18,210 nucleotides of DNA, from assembly GCA_947374705.1 (NCBI GenBank), contig CANCDA010000027.1:1-18210 (forward strand). The letters run 5' to 3'. This DNA is from Comamonadaceae bacterium. Its GTDB lineage: Bacteria; Pseudomonadota; Gammaproteobacteria; Burkholderiales; Burkholderiaceae_C. Numbering within the stretch: the stretch's first letter is position 1; each line of letters begins with the position of its first letter. Under the pieces are notes generated by a model that was not told the DNA's origin, did not search any database, and worked only from the letters and a program-made list of their open reading frames with translations. Positions 6,573 to 13,252 of the stretch are shown in pieces. The position numbers were made by a program, and so were the translations under genes.

Positions 6573-8723
6573 TCAAGGCACCACCACGCCAAGGGCAGCG
6601 CTCGCCGCCGCATCCGCAGCCTTCTTCGCAAACTCGGCCCGCAGCGCACGTAACTTCTCGCGCGGGTCTTCTTTCACCGTGGTCTGATCCAGCCCCATCT
6701 CCGCAATAAAGCGGCTGGGTTGGGCGACGATCATGTCACGCCCTTTCTTACGCCGGCGCGTCCAGCTCACCGCCAAGCTGCGTTGTGCCCGGGTGATGCC
6801 CACATACATCAGGCGGCGCTCTTCTTGCAGGCGCTGGGCCATGTCTTCATTGGCGGACTCGTGGTCGCGCTCGGAGCCGCCCAGGGCGTCGGCCCCATCG
6901 CCCAGCTTGAAGGGCAGCAGGCCTTCGTTCACACCCACCAGCATCACATGCGGCCACTCCAGCCCCTTGGCGGCGTGCAGGGTCGAGAGCGTCACCACGT
7001 CTCTGTCCTGCTCACGTTCGCTGATGGTGGAGAGTAGCGAGATGGTCTGCGCCACCTCCAGCAAAGATTTTTTCTCGGATGAGGTGGTGACACCTGCTGC
7101 ATCGTCCATCTCGCCGCCGCAGCGCAGCGCCATCCACTCGCAGAAGTCGAGCACGTTCTTCCATCGTGACTCGGCGGCTTTGACGCTGTCCTCGCCGTCG
7201 TACAAATGCTTTTCGTAGTCAATTTCCTTGAGCCACGCCAGCAGAAAAGCCAGCGCGTCCTCGGCCCCTTCGGTGTGGCGGGCGCGGTACTCCAGGTCGT
7301 TCACGTAGCGGCCAAATTCATGCAGGCTACCAACAGCTCGCGTGCTCATCACCGCGGCCAAAGACGATGAAAACAAAGCATCAAACAAGCTCAGTTTGTA
7401 CTGGCTGCCAAAGGTGCCCAACTGTTGCAGCGTCTGGTGGCCAATGCCGCGCTTGGGCGTGGTGACGGCGCGTAGAAAAGCCGGGTCGTCGTCGTTGTTC
7501 ACCCACAGGCGAAACCAGCCGCACAGGTCTTTGATCTCGGCCCGGTCAAAAAAGCTTTGACCACCTGACACTTTGTAGGGGATGTTGGCCTTGCGCAGCG
7601 CCTTCTCGAACACCCGTGCCTGATGATTCGCACGGTACAGCACGGCAAAATCTCTGTACTCCTTATGAACGGCAGCGCCGCCGGCCACGGCCTCAGTGCC
7701 CGAGCGCAGACTCTGAATGCGCGCCACCGTGCGTTCGGCTTCGTGTTCCTCATGGTCAGCGTCCACCACGCGCACCGGTTCACCTTCGCCCAAGTCACTC
7801 CACAGGTTCTTGGGAAACAGCTTGGGGTTGGGGCCAATCACGTTGTTGGCCGCACGCAGAATAGCGCCGGTGGAGCGGTAGTTTTGCTCCAGCTTGATGA
7901 CCTTGAGCTCGGGGAAGTCGATGGGTAGTTTTTTCAGGTTGTCCAGCGTCGCACCACGCCAACCGTAGATCGACTGATCGTCGTCCCCCACGGCGGTGAA
8001 GCGCGCATTGTTTGGGTCATGGCTGCCCACCAGCAGCTTGAGCACCTCGTACTGCGTGGCATTGGTGTCCTGGTACTCGTCCACCAGCACATGGCCCATC
8101 AACTTTTGCCACTTGGCGCGCACGTCCTCATGGTCTTTGAGCAGTTTGAGCGGCAGGCCGATCAGGTCGTCAAAGTCCACGCTTTGGTAGGCCGTCAAGC
8201 GCTCTTCGTAGTGCGCCATGATGCGCGCGGTGATGCGTTCATTGTCGTCCTTGGCCTGCGCTTCGGCCTGCGCCGCGTTCAGCCCCTGATTTTTCCAGGC
8301 AGAAATAGTCCACTGCCATTGGCGCGCCGTGGCCACATCGACCGAGCCGCCCGCGTCCTTCAAGATGCTGGTCACGTCGTCAGTGTCCAAAATCGAGAAC
8401 TTGGGCTTGAGGCCCAGCACTTCGCCGTCCGTGCGCAGCAGGTGCACGCCCAGCGCGTGAAAGGTGCAAATGCGAACGTCCTTCGCCGCCCGGCCAATCA
8501 ACCCCTTGGCGCGCTCGCGCATCTCTGCGGCGGCCTTGTTGGTGAAGGTGATGGCGGCAATGCGCTTGGGCTCCATGCCGGCCTGAATCAAGCGCCCAAT
8601 CTTGTGAGTGATCACTCGCGTCTTGCCCGAGCCCGCACCCGCCAGCACCAAGCATGGGCCATGCATGTAGTTGACCGCTTCTTGTTGCGCGAGATTGAGA
8701 CCGGGGGAAGGGGGAGACGACAT
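6573..8723 (-). CDS. rep: ATP-dependent DNA helicase Rep (superfamily 1A, UvrD/Rep type)
   Basis: The product has 716 residues and shows the full SF1A motif set in order. These are Walker A GAGSGKT (29-35), ITFTNKAAAEM (58-68), motif II VDEYQDTN (214-221), GDDDQSIYGWRGA (246-258), LEQNYRS (278-284), TLHAAKGLEWPHV and, near the C-terminus, YVGITRAQ. Details such as the opening LNLAQQEAVNYMHGPCLVLA, GGQSFFDRAEIKDL, TTPKRGIG and the C-terminal PSRFIAEM resemble Escherichia coli Rep more closely than UvrD. Rep is a 3'-5' translocase that helps replication forks pass protein roadblocks and restart. The product is cytoplasmic and nucleoid-acting. A slightly longer middle and tail than E. coli Rep explains the extra 40 or so residues. 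The gene stands alone, converging on the Bug gene and divergent from motA. UvrD/PcrA is the main alternative name. Confidence 0.88.
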   Translation of the reverse strand: MSSPPSPGLNLAQQEAVNYMHGPCLVLAGAGSGKTRVITHKIGRLIQAGMEPKRIAAITFTNKAAAEMRERAKGLIGRAAKDVRICTFHALGVHLLRTDGEVLGLKPKFSILDTDDVTSILKDAGGSVDVATARQWQWTISAWKNQGLNAAQAEAQAKDDNERITARIMAHYEERLTAYQSVDFDDLIGLPLKLLKDHEDVRAKWQKLMGHVLVDEYQDTNATQYEVLKLLVGSHDPNNARFTAVGDDDQSIYGWRGATLDNLKKLPIDFPELKVIKLEQNYRSTGAILRAANNVIGPNPKLFPKNLWSDLGEGEPVRVVDADHEEHEAERTVARIQSLRSGTEAVAGGAAVHKEYRDFAVLYRANHQARVFEKALRKANIPYKVSGGQSFFDRAEIKDLCGWFRLWVNNDDDPAFLRAVTTPKRGIGHQTLQQLGTFGSQYKLSLFDALFSSSLAAVMSTRAVGSLHEFGRYVNDLEYRARHTEGAEDALAFLLAWLKEIDYEKHLYDGEDSVKAAESRWKNVLDFCEWMALRCGGEMDDAAGVTTSSEKKSLLEVAQTISLLSTISEREQDRDVVTLSTLHAAKGLEWPHVMLVGVNEGLLPFKLGDGADALGGSERDHESANEDMAQRLQEERRLMYVGITRAQRSLAVSWTRRRKKGRDMIVAQPSRFIAEMGLDQTTVKEDPREKLRALRAEFAKKAADAAASAALGVVVP

Positions 8724-8861
8724 GCAAAAGTACCGAGGGAGAAGCCGGGAATGATACCGACTGCGAACTGGTCATCCAAAAACCTGTTCGCCAGCACGCA
8801 CGGCCACAGCGGACCTGTCGGCGCAGCCAGATCGGCAACCATTTTCGCGAGTTCAAGATCG

Positions 8862-8930
8862 CCAAGAAAAGGGGCTCAAAGAACCCCTTTTCTCAGGATG
8901 CCAAGCCACGTGCGCGTCCTAGAATTAATT
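8862..8930 (-). ncRNA. Candidate sigma-28-driven short RNA in the rep-motA spacer
   Basis: A minus-strand transcript starting about 5-7 nt after the -10 at 8934 (near 8928-8930) would run into the hairpin at 8865-8893 and end near 8862, giving roughly 65-70 nt. No ATG-led reading frame lies in it. The existence of the RNA is inferred only from a promoter-like site plus a terminator-like hairpin. The alternative is that this is an attenuated leader of rep, whose start codon lies about 200 nt downstream on the same strand. Confidence 0.3.
8865..8893 (-). terminator. Terminator-like hairpin in the rep-motA spacer
   Basis: AGAAAAGGGG (8865-8874) and its exact inverse (8884-8893) form a perfect 10-bp stem. 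In the minus-strand RNA the stem can extend by a U-G wobble, a U-A pair and a C-G pair to leave a 3-nt loop. In the plus-strand RNA the same position is a C/A mismatch, so the hairpin is stronger on the minus strand. The GC core is followed by UUUUCUU, as in intrinsic terminators. Its place between two divergent genes is unexpected unless a short minus-strand transcript ends there. Confidence 0.5.
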
Positions 8931-8933
8931 GCG

Positions 8934-8960
8934 TTATCGACCTAAGTCCTTGACTCTTTG
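8934..8960 (-). promoter_or_regulatory. Candidate sigma-28 (FliA) promoter facing away from motA
   Basis: On the minus strand the sequence reads CAAA, 15 nt, then GTCGATAA. The FliA consensus is TAAA, 15 nt, GCCGATAA. That is 3 of 4 matches in the -35, 7 of 8 in the -10, and the exact expected spacing. It points towards rep and the hairpin at 8865-8893, not towards motA. FliA itself is encoded at the right end of the window. Confidence 0.42.
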
Positions 8961-8996
8961 CTCCCATCACCACCCTAACCTGAGTGCAAAACGAAC

Positions 8997-9857
8997 ATGC
9001 TAGTCATCATCGGTTATGTCGTCTCCATGGGCTGCATCTTCGGTGTGTACATCATTCACGGCGGCAATATCGGCGTGATCTTGACGGCACTGCCCTTTGA
9101 GCTGATCACCATCTTTGGTGGCGCACTGGGTGCGTTTGCGGTGAACAACCAGCCCAAGGTACTCAAGGCCACGCTCGCCACCATTCCCAAAGCACTCAAG
9201 GGATCCATCTACACCAAGGCCCGCTACATGGAGCTCATGGCCTTGCTTTATGACATTCTCCAAAAGGCGCGCAAAGAGGGTTTGATGGCGATTGAGAAAG
9301 ATGTCGAGACCCCGCACGAGTCCGAGATTTTCAAAAAATACGGTGCCGTCGGCAGCGACCACCACATTGTCGAGTTCATGACGGACTACCTGCGCATGAT
9401 GGTCTCAGGCAACCTCAACGCGCATGAGATCGAGTCCCTGATGGACAGCGAGATTGAAACCCATCACCACGAGGCGCATGCCCCGATTGCCGCCATTGCG
9501 CGCCTGGCCGGGGCCTTGCCCGCGTTTGGCATCGTGGCGGCCGTGCTGGGTGTGGTCAACACCATGGGTTCTGTGGGGCAGCCGCCTGCGGTGCTGGGCG
9601 GCATGATCGCTTCAGCCTTGGTGGGTACGTTCCTGGGCATCTTGCTGGCCTATGGGGTCGTCGAGCCGCTGGGTGGTCTGTTGGAGCAAAAATCAGAAGA
9701 CAGTGCCAAGGAGTTGCAGTGCATCAAGACCACGTTGTTGGCCAGCATGCAGGGCTACAACCCGTCCACCGCGATTGAGTTTGGCCGCAAGGTTTTGTTC
9801 TCGACCGAGCGGCCCAGTTTTGCTGAGCTGGAGAGTCATGTGCGTGGAAAAAAATAA
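8997..9857 (+). CDS. motA: Flagellar motor stator protein MotA
   Basis: The product is 286 residues, close to the E. coli MotA length, with homology along its whole length (MLVIIGYVVSMGCIFGVYII at the start, EFGRKVLFSTERPSF near the end). MotA is the inner-membrane stator subunit that pairs with MotB to conduct ions and turn the rotor. Residues known in E. coli to matter are conserved. They include the charged pair contacting FliG (R92 and E100, equivalent to R90 and E98) and the prolines P175 (ALPAFGIVAAV) and P224 (VEPLG), equivalent to P173 and P222. Four transmembrane segments are expected. The start gives the typical MotA N-terminus but the ribosome binding site is weak. motB follows after 15 bp. 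Confidence 0.97.
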   Translation: MLVIIGYVVSMGCIFGVYIIHGGNIGVILTALPFELITIFGGALGAFAVNNQPKVLKATLATIPKALKGSIYTKARYMELMALLYDILQKARKEGLMAIEKDVETPHESEIFKKYGAVGSDHHIVEFMTDYLRMMVSGNLNAHEIESLMDSEIETHHHEAHAPIAAIARLAGALPAFGIVAAVLGVVNTMGSVGQPPAVLGGMIASALVGTFLGILLAYGVVEPLGGLLEQKSEDSAKELQCIKTTLLASMQGYNPSTAIEFGRKVLFSTERPSFAELESHVRGKK

Positions 9858-9872
9858 GAAGGCGGGTAGGTC

Positions 9873-10862
9873 ATGAGCACCGAAGGCAAAAAACTCCAAC
9901 CCATCATCATCAAGAAAATCAAGAAGGGTGGCCACGGCGCGCACGGTGGCGCGTGGAAGATTGCCTATGCCGACTTCGTCACGGCCATGATGGCTTTCTT
10001 TCTGCTCATGTGGCTGCTGGGCTCCACCAGCGAGGGCGACAAGAAAGGCCTGTCGGACTACTTTGCCGCACCCCTCAAAGTGGCCATGGCGGGCGGCAGT
10101 GGTGCCGGCGCGAGCAACAGCGTGCTCAATGGCGGCGGATCTGACCTGACCCAGTCGGCCGGGCAATCCCGCCGGGGTGACGGCAATGACCCGATTCAAA
10201 AAAAGAAAGCGGTTGAAGCCATGCGGGCCGAGGTGGCCAAACAGGACGCCAAACGCATGGCCACACTCAGCGCAAAAATTAACGGCGCAATCGCCAACAA
10301 CGCCAAGCTCGCGCAGTACAGCTCGCAAATTCGACTGGAAACCACGCCCGACGGCCTGCAAATCACCATCGTGGACGACCAGAACCGCCCCATGTTTGAC
10401 AGTGGCAGCGCCGTCGTCAAACCTTATATGCGCGACATCCTGCGCGAAATCGGCGCCGCACTCAACGATGTGGAAAACAAAATCAGCCTGGACGGTCACA
10501 CCGACCGCGCCGCTTACGGCAATGGGGAGCGCGGCTACAGCAACTGGGAGCTCTCGGCCGACCGGGCCAATGCCTCGCGCCGTGAACTGGTGGGTGCTGG
10601 CATGCCCGACGACAAACTGGCGCGGGTGATGGGGCTGTCCTCCAGCGTGCTGATGGACGCGACCAACCCCTTGAGCCCCGCTAACCGCCGCATCAACATC
10701 GTGGTCTTGACGCGCGAGGCCGAGGAGCGGCTGCTCAACCCGGAGCGCAAGCTCTCTCAAGCACAGGCGTCAACACCAACACCAACGCAAGTGCCAACGC
10801 CACAAACAATCGCGTCCGTCTCGCCACCTGGCGCTGACGCTGATGCCGTGCTGCACAAATGA
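9873..10862 (+). CDS. motB: Flagellar motor stator protein MotB
   Basis: The product is 329 residues, made up of a short basic cytoplasmic tail, one transmembrane helix, a periplasmic linker and an OmpA-like peptidoglycan-binding domain. The ion-binding aspartate is D34 in AYADFVTAMMAFFLLMWLL, matching D32 of E. coli MotB. This motif and the MotA partner fit a proton-driven stator. The OmpA-like domain spans roughly residues 160-290, with FDSGSAVVKPYM, LDGHTDRAAYGNG and LSADRANASRREL visible, followed by NRRINIVVL. The last 35 or so residues are a Thr/Pro-rich, probably disordered tail. A GGTAGG-like ribosome binding site precedes the start. It is co-transcribed with motA. Confidence 0.97.
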   Translation: MSTEGKKLQPIIIKKIKKGGHGAHGGAWKIAYADFVTAMMAFFLLMWLLGSTSEGDKKGLSDYFAAPLKVAMAGGSGAGASNSVLNGGGSDLTQSAGQSRRGDGNDPIQKKKAVEAMRAEVAKQDAKRMATLSAKINGAIANNAKLAQYSSQIRLETTPDGLQITIVDDQNRPMFDSGSAVVKPYMRDILREIGAALNDVENKISLDGHTDRAAYGNGERGYSNWELSADRANASRRELVGAGMPDDKLARVMGLSSSVLMDATNPLSPANRRINIVVLTREAEERLLNPERKLSQAQASTPTPTQVPTPQTIASVSPPGADADAVLHK

Positions 10863-10872
10863 AAATTTGTCT

Positions 10873-10899
10873 TCAAGTAACGGGCCAGACAACCGATAC
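10873..10899 (+). promoter_or_regulatory. Candidate sigma-28 (FliA) promoter upstream of cheY
   Basis: TCAA (10873-10876), 15 nt, then ACCGATAC (10892-10899) resembles the FliA consensus TAAA-N15-GCCGATAA, with 3 of 4 and 6 of 8 matches and exact spacing. Transcription would start near 10905, giving a leader of about 25 nt that holds the cheY ribosome binding site. Independent late-class expression of cheYZ would fit, but the match is moderate. Confidence 0.42.
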
Positions 10900-10929
10900 A
10901 GACATCAGACTCCACAGAAAGAGGCCATC

Positions 10930-11322
10930 ATGTCCAACCAGCTCCGGTTTTTAGTTGTCGATGATTTCTCGACCATGCGACGCATCATTCGCAACTTGCT
11001 CAAGGAGATCGGCTTCACCGAGGCCGACGAGGCTGAAGACGGTGTCGCTGCGCTGCAAAAACTGCGCAGTAGCACGTTTGACTTCGTCGTGAGCGACATC
11101 AACATGCCCAATATGACGGGCTTTCAGTTGCTGGCCGAAATCAAAAAAGACGAAAAGCTCAAGCACCTGCCGGTGCTCATGGTCACGGCCGAGGCACGCA
11201 AAGAAGACATCGTTCTGGCCGCACAACAAGGCGCTGCCGGCTACATCGTCAAACCCTTCACCAAGGCCACGCTGGAAGACAAATTGACCTTGGTCTTGAA
11301 GAAAGCGGGGCTGCAATCATGA
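10930..11322 (+). CDS. cheY: Chemotaxis response regulator CheY
   Basis: The product is a 130-residue single-domain receiver protein, matching E. coli CheY (129 residues) throughout. The phosphorylation site is D56 in VVSDINMPNM. The acidic pocket is D11 and D12 (LVVDDFSTMRR), the switch threonine is T85 (VLMVTAEA), and the conserved lysine is K107 (YIVKPFT). Phospho-CheY binds the flagellar switch protein FliM to change rotation. The residue after D56 is Ile instead of the Trp58 of E. coli. The frame is open further upstream (ATG at 10843), but the start at 10930 is chosen because an AAAGAGG ribosome binding site lies 5 nt before it and the protein then starts like CheY. It overlaps cheZ by 4 bp. 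Confidence 0.96.
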   Translation: MSNQLRFLVVDDFSTMRRIIRNLLKEIGFTEADEAEDGVAALQKLRSSTFDFVVSDINMPNMTGFQLLAEIKKDEKLKHLPVLMVTAEARKEDIVLAAQQGAAGYIVKPFTKATLEDKLTLVLKKAGLQS

Positions 11323-11963
11323 GCGCCGCCGCCCTCACCCTGGATGCCATGGATGCCTCCAACCCTGCCATTCACCTCAAGATCGGCATGCTGACCCGTC
11401 AGTTGCACGACTCTTTGCAGCAACTCGGCTTCACTGAAAAACTCAAAGGCAGCGCGCAAGAGTTGCCTGACGTGAAGAGTCGCCTCTCCTACATCAGCCG
11501 CTTGACGGGCGACGCCGCAGACAAAGTGCTCACCCGCGTGGATCAGGCCAAAGCCGAGCACGAGCAAATCAGCGCGCAAACCCGCCACGTCTCCACGCTG
11601 CTGGCCAATGACCCCGCAGGCATGCTGGCCAACGGTCACCTCACGCACTACCTCGATGACATGGCCAAGTCCAGCCAGCTGGTGGACCAGCATCTGACCG
11701 ACATCATGATGGCGCAGGACTTCCACGACCTCACGGGGCAGGTGATCAAGAAGGTGGTGAGCTTGGCCTCCACCATTGAAGAGCAATTGGTGGAGTTGTT
11801 GATCCAGACTGCGCCCATCGGTGCAACACTCAAATCCAGCCCAGAGCCCAAAGCATCCATCGAACCCAGCTTGGCCGGCCCGGTGATCGACAAAGCACAC
11901 GCTGAAGGTGCGGTGACCGAACAATCCGAAGTGGACGACTTGCTGGCCAGCCTGGGGTTTTGA
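11319..11963 (+). CDS. cheZ: CheY-P phosphatase CheZ
   Basis: The product is 214 residues, the same size as E. coli CheZ, and removes phosphate from CheY-P to end the switching signal. The catalytic segment MMAQDFHDLTGQVIKK is present, with D137 and Q141 corresponding to E. coli D143 and Q147. The C-terminal CheY-binding helix is conserved as SEVDDLLASLGF, joined by a variable Pro/Ala-rich linker (about residues 164-200). The long helical hairpin spans roughly 20-160. The ATGA overlap with cheY indicates translational coupling of the kinase target and its phosphatase. A strong intrinsic terminator follows. Confidence 0.96.
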   Translation: MSAAALTLDAMDASNPAIHLKIGMLTRQLHDSLQQLGFTEKLKGSAQELPDVKSRLSYISRLTGDAADKVLTRVDQAKAEHEQISAQTRHVSTLLANDPAGMLANGHLTHYLDDMAKSSQLVDQHLTDIMMAQDFHDLTGQVIKKVVSLASTIEEQLVELLIQTAPIGATLKSSPEPKASIEPSLAGPVIDKAHAEGAVTEQSEVDDLLASLGF

Positions 11964-12001
11964 AAACAAATTTTTTTGCTGTCACGACAAGAGGGTTTTC
12001 C

Positions 12002-12035
12002 AGAGGGGAATTGCAGGGGCAATTCCCCTCTTTTT
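12002..12035 (+). terminator. Intrinsic terminator after cheZ
   Basis: A perfect 13-bp stem (12002-12014 with 12019-12031) with a 4-nt loop AGGG is followed at once by a run of Ts to 12035. This is a textbook rho-independent terminator, 39 bp after the cheZ stop codon. It separates the motA-cheZ block from the flhB operon. Confidence 0.92.
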
Positions 12036-12068
12036 CGTCTTTAGTTGGGATGCGCCTTGTTGAGAATG

Positions 12069-12091
12069 GAGTGAACTCTACAGGTTCACTC
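12069..12091 (+). promoter_or_regulatory. Hairpin or palindrome directly before the flhB start codon
   Basis: GAGTGAAC (12069-12076) and its exact inverse GTTCACTC (12084-12091) flank a 7-nt loop, ending 2 nt before the flhB ATG at 12094. The only purine-rich ribosome-binding-like sequence, GGAG at 12068-12071, lies mostly in the left arm, 22 nt from the ATG. Either the hairpin brings that site closer or masks it, or the palindrome is a DNA operator. Confidence 0.4.
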
Positions 12092-12093
12092 TC

Positions 12094-13242
12094 ATGGAAT
12101 CCGCCAGTCAGGATCGCAATTTACCGGCCTCCGAGCGCAAGTTAAAGAAGTCGCGCGACGAGGGGCAGGTCGCGCGCTCGAACGACTTGTCGCACCTGGC
12201 CGTTTTGGGGGCAGGTGCTTTGGCGGTCATGGTGTTTGCGCCGCTGCTATTTGCGCAACTCCAACTCGCGCTGAGCCAGCAATTGCACTTCAACGCCAGC
12301 GTGCTGAACCAGCCCGAGCAGATGCTCGCCCGCTTGCAAGACATGGTGAACATTGGCCTGTTGGGCTGCGTGGTGTTTGCCGCCTTGGTGAGCAGCACCG
12401 CCATCGCCGGGGCGCTGGTGTCCGGGGGCTGGGTCTTCAGCCTCAAGCCCGTGATGCCGGACTTCAGCCGCATCAGCCCACTGCAAGGTTTGGGCAACCT
12501 TTTTTCAAAAAAGAAACTGGCCGAGGTGGTGAAGATGACGGTCGTGACCCTCATCCTGATCGCCATCGCCACCCGCTACTTGAGCACGCATCTGGCCACC
12601 CTGGCCACGCTGGTCTTGCAACCCTCGGTCATGGCCCTGCACACGCTGTCGGACTGGTTGACTCAGGGCCTGGGGCTCTTGCTGCTGGTGATCATCGGGG
12701 TCGCCTTGCTCGACGTGCCTTTGCAAGGCTTGCTGCACAGGTCACAGCTCAAGATGTCGCGCCAGGAAATGAAAGACGAGCACAAAGAGTCCGAAGGCAA
12801 CGAGCAAATCAAGCGCCAGCGTCGCACCAAGCAAAGCGAGATCGCCCAGCGCCGCAGTGTGCGTGCCGTGCCCCAAGCCGACTTTATTTTGATGAACCCG
12901 ACCCACTACGCGGTGGCCGTTCAGTACAACGACAAAGCCATGGCCGCGCCCCGGCTCATCGCCAAGGGTGCGGATTTGATCGCCCTGAAAATTCGGGACA
13001 TTGCCACGGCCCATGCCATCCCCGTCATCGAATCTCCGGCCCTGGCGCGTGCCTTGTTTGCGCATGCCGAACTGGATCAAGACATCCCGACCACGCTGTA
13101 CACCGCCGTGGCTCAGGTGTTGGCCTATGTCTATCGCCTCAAAGCCGCCTTGCGCGGTGAAGCACCCATGCCCGATCAAGTACCTGTGCCGAACGTTCCG
13201 CCTGAGCTGGATCCTTTGAACTCTGAGGCCATGTCTCCTTAA
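12094..13242 (+). CDS. flhB: Flagellar type III export switch protein FlhB
   Basis: The product is 382 residues, the same length as E. coli FlhB. The N-terminal pattern ASERKLKKSRDEGQVARSNDL is typical. Four transmembrane segments follow (about residues 35-60, 85-110, 143-165 and 185-212). The cytoplasmic part carries the autocleavage motif NPTH at 268-271 in FILMNPTHYAVAVQY, cleaved between Asn and Pro in the family. FlhB is the substrate-specificity switch of the flagellar export gate and moves export from rod/hook to filament subunits. The C-terminus adds a short Pro-rich tail. It is the first gene of a new operon after the cheZ terminator, and flhA follows after 10 bp. Its start region contains a hairpin. 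Confidence 0.97.
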   Translation: MESASQDRNLPASERKLKKSRDEGQVARSNDLSHLAVLGAGALAVMVFAPLLFAQLQLALSQQLHFNASVLNQPEQMLARLQDMVNIGLLGCVVFAALVSSTAIAGALVSGGWVFSLKPVMPDFSRISPLQGLGNLFSKKKLAEVVKMTVVTLILIAIATRYLSTHLATLATLVLQPSVMALHTLSDWLTQGLGLLLLVIIGVALLDVPLQGLLHRSQLKMSRQEMKDEHKESEGNEQIKRQRRTKQSEIAQRRSVRAVPQADFILMNPTHYAVAVQYNDKAMAAPRLIAKGADLIALKIRDIATAHAIPVIESPALARALFAHAELDQDIPTTLYTAVAQVLAYVYRLKAALRGEAPMPDQVPVPNVPPELDPLNSEAMSP

Positions 13243-13252
13243 TGGTGTCCCC

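Larger units (their letters stand above)
8724..8996. other. Divergent spacer between rep and motA
   Basis: This 273-bp non-coding spacer should carry the promoters for rep (minus) and motA (plus). The clear signals in it are a sigma-28-like promoter on the minus strand (8934-8960) and a long perfect hairpin (8865-8893). Upstream of motA there is only a weak sigma-70-like TTGACT at 8950-8955 without a good -10, and no sigma-28-like site points towards motA. Confidence 0.5.

Noticed and set aside
8019..8945. A 308-codon open frame on the plus strand opposite rep
   Set aside because: It runs opposite the clear Rep helicase motifs and shows shadow-type composition with no family resemblance. It also runs through the spacer hairpin.
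8950..8978. Sigma-70-like promoter for motA (TTGACT, 17 bp, CCCTAA)
   Set aside because: The -35 is fair but the -10 is poor, so it is not strong enough to call.
9693..10760. A 355-codon open frame on the minus strand across motB
   Set aside because: motB is unmistakable on the plus strand. The antisense product is rich in His, Gly, Ala and Val without any recognisable domain, as expected for the shadow of a GC-rich gene.
10843..10929. N-terminal extension of cheY by 29 codons from an upstream ATG
   Set aside because: The extension overlaps the motB end, has no receiver-domain similarity, and contains the likely promoter. The ATG at 10930 has a good ribosome binding site and gives the normal CheY length.
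11097..11099. Ile in CheY at the position of E. coli Trp58 as a sign of altered function
   Set aside because: This position varies among CheY proteins and all catalytic and switch residues are present, so it is recorded but not treated as unusual.
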